A DNA stretch of 64,000 nucleotides from JBAXEO01 sp963789515 (GCA_963789515.1 CAWBKW010000004.1:372001-436000), one strand, 5' to 3'. Shown: positions 1 to 9,529, counted from the stretch's first letter. The notes: generated by a model not told the origin, from the letters alone. Numbers and translations: made by a program.

Positions 1-234
1 CCCTCAGGCACCGGCAGGCGCCATGGATGCTGTGCGAAAATCTGAGTGCCATATTATCAAGTTTCATGCCAACCCAACGACTATCTGTACCCCGATATCG
101 CGCGCTCCTACCAAGGGGCGGGTCGCCGCTCACGGCCATAATGAGGGTCTTTACAGCGAAGCGGACGCTCGGTAAGGTACGCACGAAACTCGGGCGGCTC
201 GAACGCCGCACGGCCGATTCGTGAAGGAGCGTCA
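1..234. other. Non-coding left edge
   Basis: No convincing gene was found on either strand; the short frames have no recognisable motif and no ribosome binding site. The only clear element is the AAGGAG ribosome binding site at about 224-229, which serves the ferredoxin gene that starts at 235. Confidence 0.6.
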
Positions 235-423
235 ATGCCACGGCCCATCATCAACGAGGACGAATGCTCGGCGTGCGGGATCTGTGTCGACGCGTGTCCC
301 AGTGGCGTGCTCGAGATCGTCGGCGATGCGGCCGAGCCGGTCCACGACGAGAACTGCGACGGCTGCGCGACCTGCATGGAGGAGTGCCCCATGGGCGCCA
401 TCTCCGAGATAGAAGAAGACTAG
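235..423 (+). CDS. Small 2[4Fe-4S] ferredoxin
   Basis: A 62-residue cytoplasmic electron carrier. Two complete CxxCxxCxxxCP motifs are visible (CSACGICVDACP near residue 10 and CDGCATCMEECP near residue 42), so it should carry two [4Fe-4S] clusters in the clostridial-type ferredoxin fold. The rest is strongly acidic, as usual for ferredoxins. AAGGAG lies 5 bases before the ATG. It faces the next gene and their stop codons overlap. Its redox partner cannot be told from the neighbours; the pyruvate:ferredoxin oxidoreductase of this window is a possible one. Confidence 0.93.
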   Translation: MPRPIINEDECSACGICVDACPSGVLEIVGDAAEPVHDENCDGCATCMEECPMGAISEIEED

Positions 424-989
424 TAGACAGGGCCTTCCGGTCGCGCGGCCTTCAACTGCTCCCAGACCCTGCGCTTGCGCGCGGGTTCCGTGAGCGAGGC
501 CTCAAGCCCGCCCACGGCCACGAACCGTCTGCCGAGAACCCGTTCGGCTCGGCCGTACGACGGCTTCTCGATCCCGAAGGCGGCTGCGACGTCGAAGGCG
601 GCTTCCTCGTCCACCGCGAGGATCAGGACCGGGTCGACGGCCTCGATCTGGGCGCGCAGTCGCGCCGCTAAGCGTTCCGTGTCGATGCCGGAGCCCGGCC
701 GCGAGAGCGTGAAGTACACGACATCCTCAGCGTATCCGAGGGCGCCGAGCGCCTTGACCGCAGCTTCGCCGTCAGCGCCCGAGAGAGCCTCGCCGCCGGA
801 CACCTCGGCGGGGCCGGGCAGCCCCTTGACCACGGCGACCTCTGCCAAGACCGCACCTCGCCACGCCACGGCGTCGGAGCCGGGAGCAAGGGCATCGGCG
901 GCGAGCAGCTCGGCGCGGGCACGTGACTCGTGCAGCATACAAACGTCCGCAGTGCTTGCCCCGAGCGTGCTGTCGCCCGGGACCTTCAC
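420..989 (-). CDS. Hypothetical protein coupled to the epimerase gene
   Basis: I do not recognise this 189-residue protein. The GTG at 989 is preferred because it overlaps the epimerase stop by 4 bases (GTGA), the arrangement seen at many junctions here; the first ATG lies at 938. The C-terminal half holds a hydrophobic strand ending in DEEAAFDVAAAFG, then VAVGGLEASL and a basic end. No transmembrane segment, signal peptide or cysteine motif is evident. A very loose resemblance to uracil-DNA-glycosylase-like folds was considered but cannot be supported by any catalytic motif. Co-transcription with the epimerase is likely. Confidence 0.7.
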   Translation of the reverse strand: MKVPGDSTLGASTADVCMLHESRARAELLAADALAPGSDAVAWRGAVLAEVAVVKGLPGPAEVSGGEALSGADGEAAVKALGALGYAEDVVYFTLSRPGSGIDTERLAARLRAQIEAVDPVLILAVDEEAAFDVAAAFGIEKPSYGRAERVLGRRFVAVGGLEASLTEPARKRRVWEQLKAARPEGPVY

Positions 990-1933
990 GACCGACCGGC
1001 GAACCACCGCCAGGTCATGGCGGCGCCGTCGTCGAGGGATTGATGAGCACTCCATCCGAAGACCCGGCTGGCCTTGCGCGGATCCAGCGAGCTGCGGTCG
1101 ACGTCACCCTCACGCGCGGCCTCGTGCTCGACGCCGCCCAGATACTCCGACGCCTGCCGCAGCGCGAACAGGAGGTCGTCCACCGAGGACTCGATTCCGG
1201 TCGAGATGTTGTACGCGGCACCGTCGGGTCCCTCGCCAGCCACCGGCGACTCCGACATCAGCGCCGAGATGATCGCGGCCACCACATCCCCTACGTAGAT
1301 GAAGTCCCGCGTCTGCGCACCCGTTCCGTAGACGACGGGCGGCTGTCCGGCGTGCATGCGCGTGCAGAAGATGGCGACCACGCCGCCTTCCCCCGCACCA
1401 TCCTGCCGAGGGCCGTACACATTGCTGAATCGAAACGACGCATGATCGACGTCCGAGCCGGCCAGCTCCTCCGACAGCAGCCCCTCTGCGGCGAGCTTGC
1501 TGGTCCCGTAGGGATTCGCGGGTGCTTTGGGAGCCGTCTCCGGGAGCGGCAGGTCTGAGGCGAGCGGCTCGCCGTAGACGGCAGCCGAAGAGGCCGAGAT
1601 CATGCGTTTCGCGCCCGCTTCACGCGCCGCACCGGCGACGATCCGCGTTCCCTCGGCGTTGACCGCCCAATCACGTTCCGGATCCTGTATGGAGACGGCT
1701 ACGCTGGCCTGCGCCGCGAGATGAACGACGGCCTCCGGAGAGAACTCAGCGACCGCCGCGGGAAACCCGGGGTCAAGGATATCGAGCGTTCGGGACCAGG
1801 CATACGGATGGAGGTTCTCGGACGACCCCGTGGAAAGGTCGTCTATCACGCCGACCTGATGTCCGCCGCCGATCAGCGCATTGACGAGGTTGGAGCCGAT
1901 GAAGCCGGCGCCGCCCGTGACGAGAACCCGCAT
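986..1933 (-). CDS. NAD-dependent sugar-nucleotide epimerase/dehydratase
   Basis: A 315-residue extended short-chain dehydrogenase/reductase of the UDP-glucose 4-epimerase type. The Rossmann motif TGGAGFIGSN is at residues 6-15, the catalytic serine region is around 114-117 (ISASSAAVYG), and the YxxxK pair is Y142/K146 in NPYGTSK. An AGGAGG site sits 6 bases before the ATG, which makes this start firm; upstream in-frame codons lack support. The substrate is probably a nucleotide sugar for cell-surface polysaccharide, but the exact sugar cannot be read from the sequence. It lies downstream of lon on the same strand and overlaps the next gene by 4 bases. Confidence 0.9.
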   Translation of the reverse strand: MRVLVTGGAGFIGSNLVNALIGGGHQVGVIDDLSTGSSENLHPYAWSRTLDILDPGFPAAVAEFSPEAVVHLAAQASVAVSIQDPERDWAVNAEGTRIVAGAAREAGAKRMISASSAAVYGEPLASDLPLPETAPKAPANPYGTSKLAAEGLLSEELAGSDVDHASFRFSNVYGPRQDGAGEGGVVAIFCTRMHAGQPPVVYGTGAQTRDFIYVGDVVAAIISALMSESPVAGEGPDGAAYNISTGIESSVDDLLFALRQASEYLGGVEHEAAREGDVDRSSLDPRKASRVFGWSAHQSLDDGAAMTWRWFAGRS

Positions 1934-2018
1934 GGAAACCTCCTGAGACCATCGAAACACGGCGCACCGCGCGTGACTCGTCCACAGCCGAACCGTCAGG
2001 TCCCCGGCCGGTCCGGTC

Positions 2019-4391
2019 TCAGGATGGTACCACCTTGCCGCGCGGCTTCTTGGGCCGGCACCCCTCGACCAGCGCCAGCGCCAGGACCTCGTCCATCGTC
2101 TTGACCGGCACGATGTCGAGCTCGGTGCGCACGCGCTCGGGCAGGAGCGACAGGTCGCGAACGTTCTCCTTGGGGATGAGCACCGTGGTGAGGCCGGCGC
2201 GGTGCGCGGCGAGCAGCTTGTCCTTCAGCCCGCCGATGGGCAGGACACGCCCGCGCAGGGTGATCTCGCCGGTCATCGCGATGTCACGCCGCACCGGACA
2301 GCCGGTGAGAACCGAGGCGATCGCCGTGGCCATGGTGATGCCCGCCGAGGGACCGTCCTTGGGGGTCGCGGCCGCCGGGACGTGAATGTGCAGGTCGGTG
2401 TGGTCCTGGAAGTCCTCAGGGATGCCGAGCTGGCTCGCCCGCGCGCGGATGTAGGACACTGCCGCGGTCGCCGACTCCCGCATGACGTCGCCGAGCTGAC
2501 CGGTGAGGATGAGCGTGCCCTTGCCCGGCATCTGCGTGGCCTCGATGGAGATGACGTCGCCGCCCGCCTCGGTCCACACGAGACCGGTCGACACCCCGAC
2601 CTCGTCCTGCTCGCCCGCGATACCGAAGCTGTACTTCTCGGGACCGAGGTACTTCTGCAGCGTGCGGTGCGACACGACCGTCTTGCCCTTCTTGCCTTCG
2701 ACCACCTTGCGCGCGACTTGACGCGCGATGGTCGCGACGGTCCGCTCGAGACCGCGAACACCCGCCTCACGGGTGTAGAGCCGAACCATGTCACTGACCG
2801 CGTCACGCCTGATCTCGAGCTTCGCCGGGCTGAGCCCGTGCTCGGTCAGCTGCTTGGGAATCAGGTACTGCTCGGCGATGTGGATCTTCTCCTCCTCGGT
2901 GTAGCCGGGGAAGTGGATGACCTCCATGCGGTCGCGCAGCGCGGGAGGGATCGTGTCGAGCAGGTTGGCAGTGGTGATGAACATGACGTTGGACAGGTCG
3001 AAGGGCGCCTCGAGGTAGTGGTCCTGGAAGGAGTTGTTCTGCTCGGGATCGAGCACCTCGAGCAGAGCCGAGGTGGGGTCGCCTCGGAAGTCGGCACCCA
3101 CCTTGTCGATCTCGTCCATCATGAACACAGGGTTCTTGGTACCCACTTGGTTGATCGACTGGATGATTCGGCCCGGGAGCGCACCGACGTACGTCCTGCG
3201 GTGACCTCGTATCTCGGCCTCATCGCGAACGCCACCGAGCGACATGCGGATGAACTGGCGTCCGAGCGCTCGCGAGATCGACCTGCCGATCGAGGTCTTG
3301 CCAACGCCTGGAGGACCGACGAAGCATAGGATCGGGCCGCGCATGGTGTCGGTGAGCTTGTGAACCGCCAGGTACTCGAGAATGCGTTCCTTGACCTTCT
3401 CGAGTCCGTAGTGGTCCTCGTCCAGAACCGTTTGCGCCTCGGCGAGGTCCAGTCGCTCCTCGGACTCGGTGGTCCACGGCAGACCGACCAGCCAGTCCAG
3501 GTAGGTGCGAATGACGCTCGTCTCGGCGCCGGCCGGAGGCATCTTCTCGAAGCGGCCGAGCTCCTTCAGCGCCTTCTCCTGCACCGCTTCGGGCATTCCT
3601 GACTCGCGGATCTTGTCGGTGTACTCCTCGACCTCGGCTTGCACCTCGTCGAACTGCCCCAGCTCCTGCTGTATGGCCTTGAGCTGCTCGCGAAGGAAGT
3701 ACTCACGCTGCGTCTTGGTCATCTGCTCCTTGACCCGGTCCTGGATCTTGGTGCCGAGTTCAAGGATCTCGAGTTCCTTCTTCAGGAACCGCGTCGCCCG
3801 CTCGAGACGATCTCGCGGATCGAGTGCCTCAAGGATCTCCTGCTTGTCGTCGACGCGCAGGCTCAAGTGGAACGCGACGAAGTCGGCGAGGCGGCCCGGC
3901 TCTTCGATGGAGGATGCCGCGACCAGCACTTCATGCGGAATGGGCTTGCCCAGCTCAGCAGCGTGCTCGAAGTCCCCCACCAAGGCGCGCATGAGCGCTT
4001 CGGTCTCGACATCGACTCCCTCGGGCTCACTGATCAGCTCGACTCGGACGAGGAAGAACGGGTCGGTCTGCAGGTACTCAAGGATGCGGAAGCGCTGCTG
4101 ACCCTCGACGAGCGCCTTTGCGGTGCCATCGGGGAGCTTGAGCTCCTGCATCACGGTCGCGACACAGCCGATCTCGTAGATGTCCTCGGCGCCGGGGTCC
4201 TGCGTCTCGGCCTTGCGCTGCGTGGCCAGCGCAACGAGGTGGCTCTCTCGCATCGCCTCTTCGAGCGCCTTGATCGATCGCTCCCGACCGACGAACAGCG
4301 GCACCACGAGGTTGGGAAACAAGCTCAGGTCCCGGAGCGGGATGAGCGGCAGTATGTCGGGAATGATGGTCGTCTCGCTACGTTGTGACAT
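2019..4391 (-). CDS. lon: ATP-dependent protease Lon
   Basis: A 790-residue cytoplasmic protease of full family length that degrades damaged and regulatory proteins. Order of domains: N-terminal substrate-binding LON domain (about 10-205, starting IPLIPLRDLSLFPN-like), a coiled region, then the AAA+ module with Walker A GPPGVGKTS near residue 358 and Walker B FMMDEIDK. The C-terminal protease domain carries the Ser-Lys dyad: S682 in KDGPSAG and K725 in GGLKDKLLAAHR, with the same 43-residue spacing as E. coli S679/K722. No frameshift is present. It is divergent from the membrane protein gene at 4511; no clear heat-shock operator was recognised in the 119-base gap. Confidence 0.97.
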   Translation of the reverse strand: MSQRSETTIIPDILPLIPLRDLSLFPNLVVPLFVGRERSIKALEEAMRESHLVALATQRKAETQDPGAEDIYEIGCVATVMQELKLPDGTAKALVEGQQRFRILEYLQTDPFFLVRVELISEPEGVDVETEALMRALVGDFEHAAELGKPIPHEVLVAASSIEEPGRLADFVAFHLSLRVDDKQEILEALDPRDRLERATRFLKKELEILELGTKIQDRVKEQMTKTQREYFLREQLKAIQQELGQFDEVQAEVEEYTDKIRESGMPEAVQEKALKELGRFEKMPPAGAETSVIRTYLDWLVGLPWTTESEERLDLAEAQTVLDEDHYGLEKVKERILEYLAVHKLTDTMRGPILCFVGPPGVGKTSIGRSISRALGRQFIRMSLGGVRDEAEIRGHRRTYVGALPGRIIQSINQVGTKNPVFMMDEIDKVGADFRGDPTSALLEVLDPEQNNSFQDHYLEAPFDLSNVMFITTANLLDTIPPALRDRMEVIHFPGYTEEEKIHIAEQYLIPKQLTEHGLSPAKLEIRRDAVSDMVRLYTREAGVRGLERTVATIARQVARKVVEGKKGKTVVSHRTLQKYLGPEKYSFGIAGEQDEVGVSTGLVWTEAGGDVISIEATQMPGKGTLILTGQLGDVMRESATAAVSYIRARASQLGIPEDFQDHTDLHIHVPAAATPKDGPSAGITMATAIASVLTGCPVRRDIAMTGEITLRGRVLPIGGLKDKLLAAHRAGLTTVLIPKENVRDLSLLPERVRTELDIVPVKTMDEVLALALVEGCRPKKPRGKVVPS

Positions 4392-4510
4392 GCCGGTGAA
4401 GGTCCTCTCTGCCTGCTTTCATGCGATAATCAAGTGTGCCCGTTGGTGCCGTCAGATACACTCCTGCGAGCGCCCTTGCAGGTGTCCTGGCCCCGGGTCG
4501 GAGCGACTAC

Positions 4511-6574
4511 ATGGTCTTTCATCTCAGCGCACGCGTCCGTCGCGCGGTCCCTTTCGCAGCGGCCGCTCTCTTGGTCTGCGCGCTCGCTGCCACCCTGCAC
4601 CCGGCTCTCGCCACACCCTCCGCCACTGACACGAAGGCCGCCCTGGCTGCCTCACTCGATTCGAGTTCGACGGCGGTCCCTCTTGCCGGGACGTTCGGGT
4701 ACACCGCTCATGTTCGCCTCAACGAGCCCGCATCCTACCTCCAGACACGCATACAGGTCATGCGCCCCGGCGGCAAGCTAGTCTACCAGCGAACCATGGT
4801 CGAGAACTCGGCCCCCTCGGGACCGCTCAGCTACACCTTCGGCAGGGATCTCGAGGGTCTGGACCTGAGGCCCGGTGCCTACCCCGTCAGGCTCAACGTC
4901 ACCGCCGAGGTGAACGGAAGCACTGAGGAGACCGAGGTCGCGACCGAGCTGCTCGTCTACGACGCGGAATCGACGCCGGTACCGGTGGTTCTGGTGGCGC
5001 GTGTCCACGGCAGCCCGCTGTCGGATCCGCGGGGCCGCTTCGCGATCGACCCGTCCTCGGCGGAGGCCGAGGTTCCCCGCGCCAACGTCGACCGTATCTC
5101 GGCGCTCATCATGCAGGACCCGGGCGCGAGAATCGTACTCGGTGTGCCGCCGGTACTCCTCGCCGAATGGAAGCGCCTCAGCGGCGGCTACACGCTCTCC
5201 GACGGAACCAGCGTGCCCGCCGAGAGCCCCGTCGCGCGCCGCTACGCCGATACACTCACACATCTGCGCGCCGCGCTGAGCACCCAGCGGCTGGAATTGG
5301 TGAGCCTCGGCTACTCCGATCCGGACCTCTCCGCGCTGGTGGATGAATCGCTCGCGGCCGACATCGGCCCGCAGTACGACGCCGGCATCTCAGCGTTCTT
5401 CGCCAGCATGGAGACCACGCCGTCGGCAGGGACCGTGCCGGCAGGCGACTGTGCCCCGCAGACGTCGCTCGGGCACCTCGCCAAGCAGGGCGTCGCGTAC
5501 GTGGTGACGAGTGAGTCTTGCGTGAACTGGGGAAAGGTCAAGTCGGCCAGCGGCTCGTACCCGGTGACCGACTCGCGGATCAGCGCGCTCGTCACCGATG
5601 ACAAGAGCAGCCGAGCCGTCTCGAAGGGGGACACGTCACTCGCGCTTCGAAGGGTGTTCGCCCGCCTCATGTCAGGCGCCAAGCCCCGGCAGCCCTATGC
5701 GATCCGTATCGACCTCGGGCCGGGGCGACCGGATGCGACCTCGACCGTGGTTGCAGCGGCCTCGGCCTTCGGAGTTGAGCCCTGGGCCCGGCTCACCCTC
5801 GGTCGCGAACTCCGGCCACCCGCCAAGTCGGGCGCCGTGATCCTCACCGCGTCGCCGAAGCAATCGACGTCACCGGCTGGATACTGGAAGACAGTGCGCA
5901 CGGCCAGGGCGTATGCCAACGCGCTGCTTGCAGCGCTCGGCCCGGGCAGGCCGGGCGTGACGTCCTCACAGACCGATTCGCTGCTAGCCGAGTCCTCGTC
6001 ATGGTCCGAACCGGATGGCGCCTGGGCCTCAGCCGGTCGCGGCCTCGCGTTCGCCCAGGCGTCGCTCGACGTCGCCAAAGCAACATTCGGCAACCTCAAG
6101 ATCGAGGCGGAGCCCGTGACGTTCTCGGGCAAGCGCGGCGAAGTTCCGGTGAGCATCACGAACAACACGCCGAACACCTTCGAAGTCGTCGTACGTGCCG
6201 CGGCCTCGGGAGACGCCCAGGTCGTGGGAAGCCCACTGATCAAGACCGTGCTCCGGCCGCAAGAGACGTTCGTCCCCATACAGGTGGATATGAGGTCTGC
6301 GCTCTCGAGCAAGCTCAAGGTAGAGGTGCTGGCCGGCGATGTCGTGCTCGCACGCACCACCGTCAACGTGCAGGCGTCATACTTGGATCGTATCGCGATC
6401 ATCGGCGGCATCGTCCTGATACTCGGCGGGTTGCTGATCTTCATCGTGCGGCGGGTTCGAGGAGCCGAAACGGCCGACGAACGGCGAGCATACGCGCCAC
6501 GCGACACGAGTTCAGATGACGAGCGGTACACTGAATACGAAGAGTCCATGCATGCGAGAGCGGACGAGGAATGA
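4511..6574 (+). CDS. Secreted, membrane-anchored protein, DUF6049-like
   Basis: A 687-residue protein with a signal peptide (residues 1-34: basic start, hydrophobic core, cleavage after ALA) and one C-terminal membrane span (about 630-652, IAIIGGIVLILGGLLIFIV) followed by an acidic cytoplasmic tail. The large extracellular part has an immunoglobulin-like N-terminal region and a polysaccharide-deacetylase-like middle. Layout and length match the actinobacterial DUF6049 proteins, whose function is unknown. The ATG at 4511 is chosen over an upstream codon at 4436 because it begins the signal peptide. The stop overlaps the next gene (ATGA). Confidence 0.75.
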   Translation: MVFHLSARVRRAVPFAAAALLVCALAATLHPALATPSATDTKAALAASLDSSSTAVPLAGTFGYTAHVRLNEPASYLQTRIQVMRPGGKLVYQRTMVENSAPSGPLSYTFGRDLEGLDLRPGAYPVRLNVTAEVNGSTEETEVATELLVYDAESTPVPVVLVARVHGSPLSDPRGRFAIDPSSAEAEVPRANVDRISALIMQDPGARIVLGVPPVLLAEWKRLSGGYTLSDGTSVPAESPVARRYADTLTHLRAALSTQRLELVSLGYSDPDLSALVDESLAADIGPQYDAGISAFFASMETTPSAGTVPAGDCAPQTSLGHLAKQGVAYVVTSESCVNWGKVKSASGSYPVTDSRISALVTDDKSSRAVSKGDTSLALRRVFARLMSGAKPRQPYAIRIDLGPGRPDATSTVVAAASAFGVEPWARLTLGRELRPPAKSGAVILTASPKQSTSPAGYWKTVRTARAYANALLAALGPGRPGVTSSQTDSLLAESSSWSEPDGAWASAGRGLAFAQASLDVAKATFGNLKIEAEPVTFSGKRGEVPVSITNNTPNTFEVVVRAAASGDAQVVGSPLIKTVLRPQETFVPIQVDMRSALSSKLKVEVLAGDVVLARTTVNVQASYLDRIAIIGGIVLILGGLLIFIVRRVRGAETADERRAYAPRDTSSDDERYTEYEESMHARADEE

Positions 6575-6945
6575 GACGGGCCCTCTGGATTGCGCTGTTG
6601 ATTGCGGTCGCGGTGGTCTTCCTCCACGACGTGAGCCGCTGGGTGAATACGCAGTCGCGTCTGAACGAGAGCACCACGCAGCTCGCGGACTGGGCGACCG
6701 AAGTCGTGCGGCCGATGAACCGCGACGCCGCCTCACAGGTGGTCACGGCCGAGGGAGCCAAGCGCGGCGTACGGGTCTACCAGTACGATCAGGATCAGGA
6801 CACCCTGATGATCTGGGGTGCTGCTGACGTCCCCGGGACCTGGGTCATCGGTCCCTATCGGGCCGTCATGAAGGGCACACCGATCGACCAGGCGCTTGGC
6901 ATGCCCTTCGTAGTGAAGAGCTACCACCAGGCTCAGCTGCAGTGA
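6571..6945 (+). CDS. Small single-pass membrane protein
   Basis: A 124-residue protein whose residues 4-20 form one hydrophobic N-terminal helix, as in a signal anchor. A short helical stretch (to about 55) and a beta-rich C-terminal domain containing GVRVYQYDQDQDT follow; most of the protein should lie outside the membrane. No known family is recognised. Its start overlaps the stop of the DUF6049-like gene by 4 bases, so the two are translated together and may act together at the cell surface. Confidence 0.75.
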   Translation: MRRALWIALLIAVAVVFLHDVSRWVNTQSRLNESTTQLADWATEVVRPMNRDAASQVVTAEGAKRGVRVYQYDQDQDTLMIWGAADVPGTWVIGPYRAVMKGTPIDQALGMPFVVKSYHQAQLQ

Positions 6946-7008
6946 GCGTCGGGCGGGGATCCTCGACCGTCCGACCACTTGTTCGCATAACCCGAAAGGT
7001 ACGCTGAT

Positions 7009-7455
7009 ATGCAGAAAGTCGTCGTTCTCGACACCAACGTCCTGCTCGCCGACCCGCAGGCGCTGCTGTCGTTCCCGCGGGCCGAGGTCGTGATACCCGA
7101 GACCGTCCTCGGCGAACTCGACAAGCTCAAGACCTCGCGCGTCGATGCCGACCTGCGCTTCCGTGGCCGCGAAGTCAGCCGGCTGCTCTTCGAGTTCTCC
7201 GAGGAGGGCTCGCTCACCGAGGGAGTCGACTTGCCGGAAGGCGGCCGGCTGCGCGTCGCGCCGTTCGACAGCAGCACCCCGCTCCCGGAGGGCGTCGGTA
7301 CACGCAACGCCGACGACCGCATCCTGGCGACCGTCTATCAGGTGCTCCAGACAGCAGGGCCCCGACGCCGATGTGACGCTGGTGACCAACGACCTCAACA
7401 TGCTCCTCAAGGCGCAGACACTCGGCATCACGGTCCAGCGTCATGGCCTGGGTGA
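7009..7455 (+). CDS. PIN-domain protein (PhoH2-type PIN), frameshifted
   Basis: The N-terminus VVVLDTNVLLADP and the downstream RNADDRIL and LVTNDLNMLLKA segments supply the acidic residues of a PIN nuclease, closest in style to the PIN half of PhoH2/YlaK proteins. Those enzymes are Mg-dependent RNases. The frame breaks near 7365 in a GGGCCCC run; removing one base joins the two halves perfectly. The PhoH ATPase part is absent. In the corrected frame no stop separates this gene from the TPR protein downstream, so it is either a true PIN-TM-TPR fusion or a stop has been obscured by another error. A TGA at 7453 followed by GAGGAGG argues for two genes. Confidence 0.7.
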   Translation: MQKVVVLDTNVLLADPQALLSFPRAEVVIPETVLGELDKLKTSRVDADLRFRGREVSRLLFEFSEEGSLTEGVDLPEGGRLRVAPFDSSTPLPEGVGTRNADDRILATVYQVLQTAGPRRRCDAGDQRPQHAPQGADTRHHGPASWPG

Positions 7456-8099
7456 GGAGGGCGGCTGGACCCGGCGCTACATCGTGCGGCCGTTCCAGCG
7501 CTACAAGATCCCGCTCGGCATCCTCGCGCTCGCTCTCGCCGTATTCGCGGCGATCCTGATCGTCTCCCTCTTCTCCCCGCGGGTCGGCGCAACGCAGCTT
7601 CCATCGGAGTTCAAGTCGATTCTCTCGGTGGAGCAGCAGGGAGCCTTGGACGCCTTGACCACGCTGCAGACGCAGGCCCAACGACCCCGAAGCGCTGCTC
7701 AAGATGGGCAACTTCTACTACGGCGCGAACACCGCCGCGCTGCAGACCAACCCCGTGCTGGCGTTGGACTACGGACGACAGGGTATCCGCTACTATCAGC
7801 GCTACCTCAAGATCTCGCCGCAGGACAACGATGCGGCGGCGGACTTCGCATCGCTGTTGTTCTACACCGGGCAAACCGACCGCGCCATCCAAGAGGTCGG
7901 CACCGTTCTTCAGCGCGACCCCAACCACATCAACGCGCAACTACAACTGGGGATATTCTACGGGCAGGGGCGCAAGGACTACGCTGGCCGCGATCGCGCA
8001 GATGAAGAAGGTCATCGCGTTGACCCAGAACGACCCGAACCAGCACTTCGTCCTCGAACAAGCGACCACCGCCCTCGCGCAACTCGAAGCACTCGTTGA
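7456..8099 (+). CDS. Membrane-anchored TPR protein, frameshifted
   Basis: After a basic stretch (RPFQRYK) there is one membrane helix (LGILALALAVFAAILIVSLF) and then helical repeats of tetratricopeptide type (NDPEALLKMGNFYY, DNDAAADFASLLFYTGQTDRAI, DPNHINAQLQLGIFY). Such proteins act as scaffolds. The reading frame changes near 7678 and near 7980, each time repaired by deleting one base, and the last repeats run in frame into trxB. Neither the start nor the stop is secure. Placement between the PIN gene and trxB does not suggest a specific partner. Confidence 0.6.
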
Positions 8100-8133
8100 A
8101 CCCGTCGAACAGCGCAACCGGAGGAGTCCAGCA

Positions 8134-9081
8134 GTGAGCAGGGAGCACATCGAGATAGCCATCATCGGCGGTGGCCCGGCGGGCCTCGCTGCCGCACTGT
8201 ACGCCGCCCGCGGACGCGCCAAGACCGTCGTGTTCGAACGCGGCCTCCCCGGCGGTCAGATCGTCACCACCGACTGGGTCGAGAACTACCCCGGGTTCCC
8301 CCAGGGAATCTCCGGTACACAACTCGGCGACCTGATGACGCAGCAGGCGGAGATACACGGCGCGGTGATCCGCACCTTCGCCCCCGTCGAGTCGATCCAA
8401 GTCGAGCCGAGTGGGCACTTCCTCATAACCAGTGAGGGCGAGGAGTTCGAGGCTGACTGCGTCATCGTCGCGACCGGCGCCGTTCCCCGCAAGCTCGGGA
8501 TCCCGGGAGAAGCGGAGTTCACCGGCCGAGGCGTCTCGTGGTGCGCCACCTGTGACGGCGCACTGTTCAAGGAGAAGGTCGTGGCGGTCGTCGGTGGCGG
8601 GGACGCGGCCGTCGAGGAGGCCATGTTCCTGACCAAGTTCGCCGCGCGAGTGCACCTCATCCACCGCCGCGACGAGTTTCGGGCGACAAAGTGCATTCAG
8701 GAGCGCTGTCGGGTCAATCCCAAGATCGAGGAGCACCTGAGCCGCATCCCCCTCGAGGTGGTCGGAGAAGACGGTCGGGTCGCCGGCGTGAAGCTCGAGT
8801 CGACCAACGGCCAACCCGAGGAGTTCCTTCCGGTACAGGGGGTCTTCATCTTCGTCGGCGTGCATCCGGTCAGCGAACTCGTCAACGAGTTGGTCGAACT
8901 GACCGACAACGGGTACATCACCATCGACCACGATGGTCGCACGTCGGTACCGGGGCTGTTCGCAGCGGGCGACGTGACCGACTCGGAGCTCAAGCAGGTC
9001 ATCACCGCGGCATCCAAGGGTGCCTCGGCGGCGTTCGAAGCGTTGCGGTACATCGACGAGACCACGACGTGCTCGATCTAG
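8134..9081 (+). CDS. trxB: Thioredoxin reductase
   Basis: A 315-residue flavoprotein that reduces thioredoxin with NADPH in the cytoplasm. FAD-binding GGGPAGLAAALYAARG is at the N-terminus, the redox-active disulfide is CATC (in WCATCDGALFKE) near residue 144, the second nucleotide site is VVGGGDAAVEEAMFL, and the C-terminal FAD contact is GLFAAGDVTDSE. The GTG at 8134 is preceded by GGAGGAG 7 bases upstream, which sets the start even though the frame is open further upstream. trxA follows 28 bases later, so the two form a complete thioredoxin couple in one operon. Confidence 0.95.
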   Translation: MSREHIEIAIIGGGPAGLAAALYAARGRAKTVVFERGLPGGQIVTTDWVENYPGFPQGISGTQLGDLMTQQAEIHGAVIRTFAPVESIQVEPSGHFLITSEGEEFEADCVIVATGAVPRKLGIPGEAEFTGRGVSWCATCDGALFKEKVVAVVGGGDAAVEEAMFLTKFAARVHLIHRRDEFRATKCIQERCRVNPKIEEHLSRIPLEVVGEDGRVAGVKLESTNGQPEEFLPVQGVFIFVGVHPVSELVNELVELTDNGYITIDHDGRTSVPGLFAAGDVTDSELKQVITAASKGASAAFEALRYIDETTTCSI

Positions 9082-9109
9082 GTAACCGGCATTCCGGAGG
9101 GAGATCTCG

Positions 9110-9434
9110 ATGGCGGATCTGACACAGGTAACGCGACGCGAATTTCGACACGACCGTTGCAGGGAGTCCCAAGCCCGTGCTGCTCGACTTCTGGGCACCC
9201 TGGTGCGGCCCCTGCCGCATGATGGAGCCGGTTCTGAAGGAGCTCGCCGAGGAGTACGACGCGATCGTGGTCGCCAAGCTCAATGTGGATGAGAACCCTG
9301 CCGTGGCGCAGAAGTTCGACATCCTCTCGATCCCTACGTTGCTGGTCTTCGTCGACGGCGTCGTCGTCAAGAAGCTTGTCGGCGCCATGCCCAAGAAGCG
9401 GCTTCTCGACGACCTCGCTCAGTGGTTGGGCTAG
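9110..9434 (+). CDS. trxA: Thioredoxin, frameshifted by one base
   Basis: The disulfide carrier reduced by the neighbouring TrxB. The active site WCGPC lies in the stretch LLDFWAPWCGPC, and the cis-proline region is SIPTLLVF. The first 8 codons (MADLTQVT) are in one frame and the rest in the next. Dropping one C near 9136 gives a continuous protein of about 107 residues, the normal family length. An AGGGAG site lies before the ATG. The break is most likely a sequencing error because both sides remain perfectly conserved. Confidence 0.9.
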
Positions 9435-9484
9435 CCCGTCTTCTCGACCGGAGCGTGCCGAATCTCTCCCGCAGAGTGACCGGC

Positions 9485-9511
9485 GTGTTACGCTTCCCGC
9501 ATTCGTAGCAC
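9485..9511. promoter_or_regulatory. Candidate NikR operator 1
   Basis: GTGTTAC (9485-9491), 13 bases, then GTAGCAC (9505-9511). The half sites form an inverted repeat matching at 6 of 7 positions and agree closely with the GTGTTAC-N13/14-GTAACAC operator described for Geobacter-type NikR. It lies 18 bases before the small gene at 9530, over its likely promoter. Confidence 0.65.
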
Positions 9512-9529
9512 ACTAGGAAGGGGCACACG

